Assembly: GCA_023957235.1 (NCBI GenBank)
Contig: JAMLHI010000003.1
Coordinates: 215,371-279,370, forward strand
Source: Chitinophagales bacterium
Lineage (GTDB): Bacteria; Bacteroidota; Bacteroidia; Chitinophagales; JADIYW01
Reading direction: 5' to 3'
Length of the DNA stretch: 64,000 nt
Shown here: positions 63,062-64,000 of the stretch, piece by piece
Numbering within the stretch: position 1 is the stretch's first letter
Layout: each line of letters opens with the position of its first letter
Notes under the pieces: generated by a model
The model's database searches: none
The model's input: only the letters and a program-made list of their open reading frames with translations
Told to the model about the DNA's origin: nothing
Position numbers and translations under genes: made by a program

Positions 63062-64000
63062 ATGAAAAAAGCAAAAGATATTAACATCGGATTTTTTTTG
63101 TGCAAATCACTGCTTCTGATTTTGTTATTGCTACCTACTCATTTACTTTTCGCCAAGAATAAATATTGGATTCAAGCAGAATTATTGCCAGCTCAAAGAA
63201 GTATTGTAGGGAATATTGAAATGACATATTTGAACACTTCTAATGATACATTGCAAGAAATTTGGATTCATCTCTATCCCAATGCATATCAGAGTTTAAA
63301 TACTCCTTTTGCTAAACAATTGGTCCAATTGAATTTATTAGAGTTTCAATATGGTAAAAAATTTGGCAAAATTGATAGCTTAAATTTTATTCAGAATGGG
63401 AAAAAACTTACTGTTGTTTCATCTGATGACAGCCCGGATGTAATTGTTGTTTTACTAGATAAACCATTGTTGCCGCATACTTCTATTGCTATCCAGACTC
63501 CTTTTAGAGTGAAATTGCCTTTTATGGTTTCGCGTTCGGGTTATTCAGGCTCATTTTATGCAGCCACTCAATGGTATCCAAAGTTTGCAGTTTATGAAAA
63601 TGGGGAATGGCAGGCAATGTCATATAAAGAGCAAGGAGAATTTTATAGTGATTTTGCTGATTATGATGTGAGTGTGAAATTACCTTCAGCTTATCAGTTT
63701 GCTGCTACTGGATATAAATATCAGGCAATAGATTCATCTCAAAACTCAATTGAATATCACGTAAAAATTTTGAATGTTCATGATTTTGCATGGTTTGCTT
63801 CTAGAAAATTTCAAGTACTTCAAGAGGAATTAAAGTTGCCATCTGGAAGAAGTGTGATGATACAGGCTTATGGAGATTCTTTGGCAAGAGTTCAGAATAT
63901 GTTGGATTATACTCATGGTACTATTTTGTATTTGTCTCAGCATCTTGGAGAGTACCCTTATGATGTCTGCACTATTGTACAAGGCAATAATGGGCTGGGA
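63062..64000 (+). CDS. M1-family (gluzincin) metallopeptidase, N-terminal part
   Basis: The gene runs past the window end; 313 residues are visible. An N-terminal signal segment (LLLILLLLPTHLLFA) is followed by the M1 N-terminal beta domain: YWIQAELLPAQRSIVGNIEMTYLN, then WIHLYPNAYQSLNTPF, then QWYPKFAVYENGEWQ with GEFYSDFADYDVSVKLP near 225, and ends ...GEYPYDVCTIVQGNNGLG. These match Bacteroidota M1 peptidases, which are exported zinc aminopeptidase-like proteins. The HExxH zinc motif would lie beyond the window, so catalytic competence cannot be judged. It is divergent from the TPR-aroE genes. Confidence 0.85.
   Translation, partial: MKKAKDINIGFFLCKSLLLILLLLPTHLLFAKNKYWIQAELLPAQRSIVGNIEMTYLNTSNDTLQEIWIHLYPNAYQSLNTPFAKQLVQLNLLEFQYGKKFGKIDSLNFIQNGKKLTVVSSDDSPDVIVVLLDKPLLPHTSIAIQTPFRVKLPFMVSRSGYSGSFYAATQWYPKFAVYENGEWQAMSYKEQGEFYSDFADYDVSVKLPSAYQFAATGYKYQAIDSSQNSIEYHVKILNVHDFAWFASRKFQVLQEELKLPSGRSVMIQAYGDSLARVQNMLDYTHGTILYLSQHLGEYPYDVCTIVQGNNGLG

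Overview
The window is AT-rich chromosomal DNA from a member of the Bacteroidota. Several independent features support this: an LpxC-FabZ fusion gene, a large type III glutamine synthetase, DUF4295 and DUF4296 proteins, the order rpmB-rpmG-DUF4295-ftsY-rimO, secreted proteins ending in type IX secretion (T9SS) type A sorting domains, TAnnTTTG promoter boxes, and very few Shine-Dalgarno sequences. The genus cannot be named from the sequence; a Chitinophagales/Sphingobacteriales-like lineage is plausible but is inference. Nearly all of the window is core genome. There is no CRISPR array, prophage, intact insertion sequence or recognisable defence island.

Layout. 1-2.3 kb: the 3' end of yidC and the DNA-uptake channel gene comEC. 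2.3-6.3 kb: a compact biotin operon, bioB-bioF-bioD-bioA (minus strand, every junction overlapping). 6.5-11.6 kb: yjbQ, an aminotransferase-flippase pair, a FadI-type thiolase closed by a perfect bidirectional terminator, and a DUF4296 lipoprotein facing a YggS-type PLP protein. 12.3-14.4 kb: a secreted clan GH-A-like glycosidase with a T9SS tail. 14.5-18.9 kb: HD phosphohydrolase, lpxD, lpxC/fabZ, lpxA (lipid A synthesis). 19-24.8 kb: ABC ATPase, two hydrolase/oxidoreductase genes, a 2'-5' RNA ligase-like protein, a hemolysin III homologue, a deoxynucleoside kinase and trpS. 25 kb: tRNA-Asp. 25.3-31.5 kb: mltF, a lipoprotein, a DinB-like protein, aroC, an alpha/beta hydrolase and the threonylcarbamoyl-AMP synthase gene. 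31.7-43.2 kb: a small anchored protein, metG, a polytopic membrane protein, glnN, a secreted esterase, nspC, a YkvA-like protein, a CarboxypepD_reg-like protein, an ECF sigma factor and xerD. 43.3-53.2 kb: a membrane TPR/helix-turn-helix regulator followed by a 2649-residue secreted repeat protein. 53.5-56.7 kb: tRNA-Arg, rpmB, rpmG, DUF4295, ftsY, rimO. 57-64 kb: a secreted protein made of three homologous repeats, a decayed IS3-like transposase, amt, aroE with a TPR protein, and the start of an M1-family peptidase gene.

How the genes work together. Lipid A synthesis (lpxD, lpxC/fabZ, lpxA), peptidoglycan turnover (mltF), membrane protein insertion and targeting (yidC, ftsY) and surface secretion (three T9SS cargo proteins) all serve the envelope. 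Nitrogen assimilation is represented by glnN and amt, the shikimate pathway by aroC and aroE, and translation by metG, trpS, the ribosomal proteins, rimO and tRNA modification.

No clearly new multi-gene system is visible. The observations most worth checking are a deoxynucleoside kinase that has no ATG/GTG/TTG codon before its P-loop, the giant five-module surface protein and its neighbouring regulator, the triple-repeat secreted protein, and an attenuator-like hairpin touching the trpS start codon. Gene boundaries come from open frames, homologous N-termini recalled from the families, and visible motifs; no database search was run.
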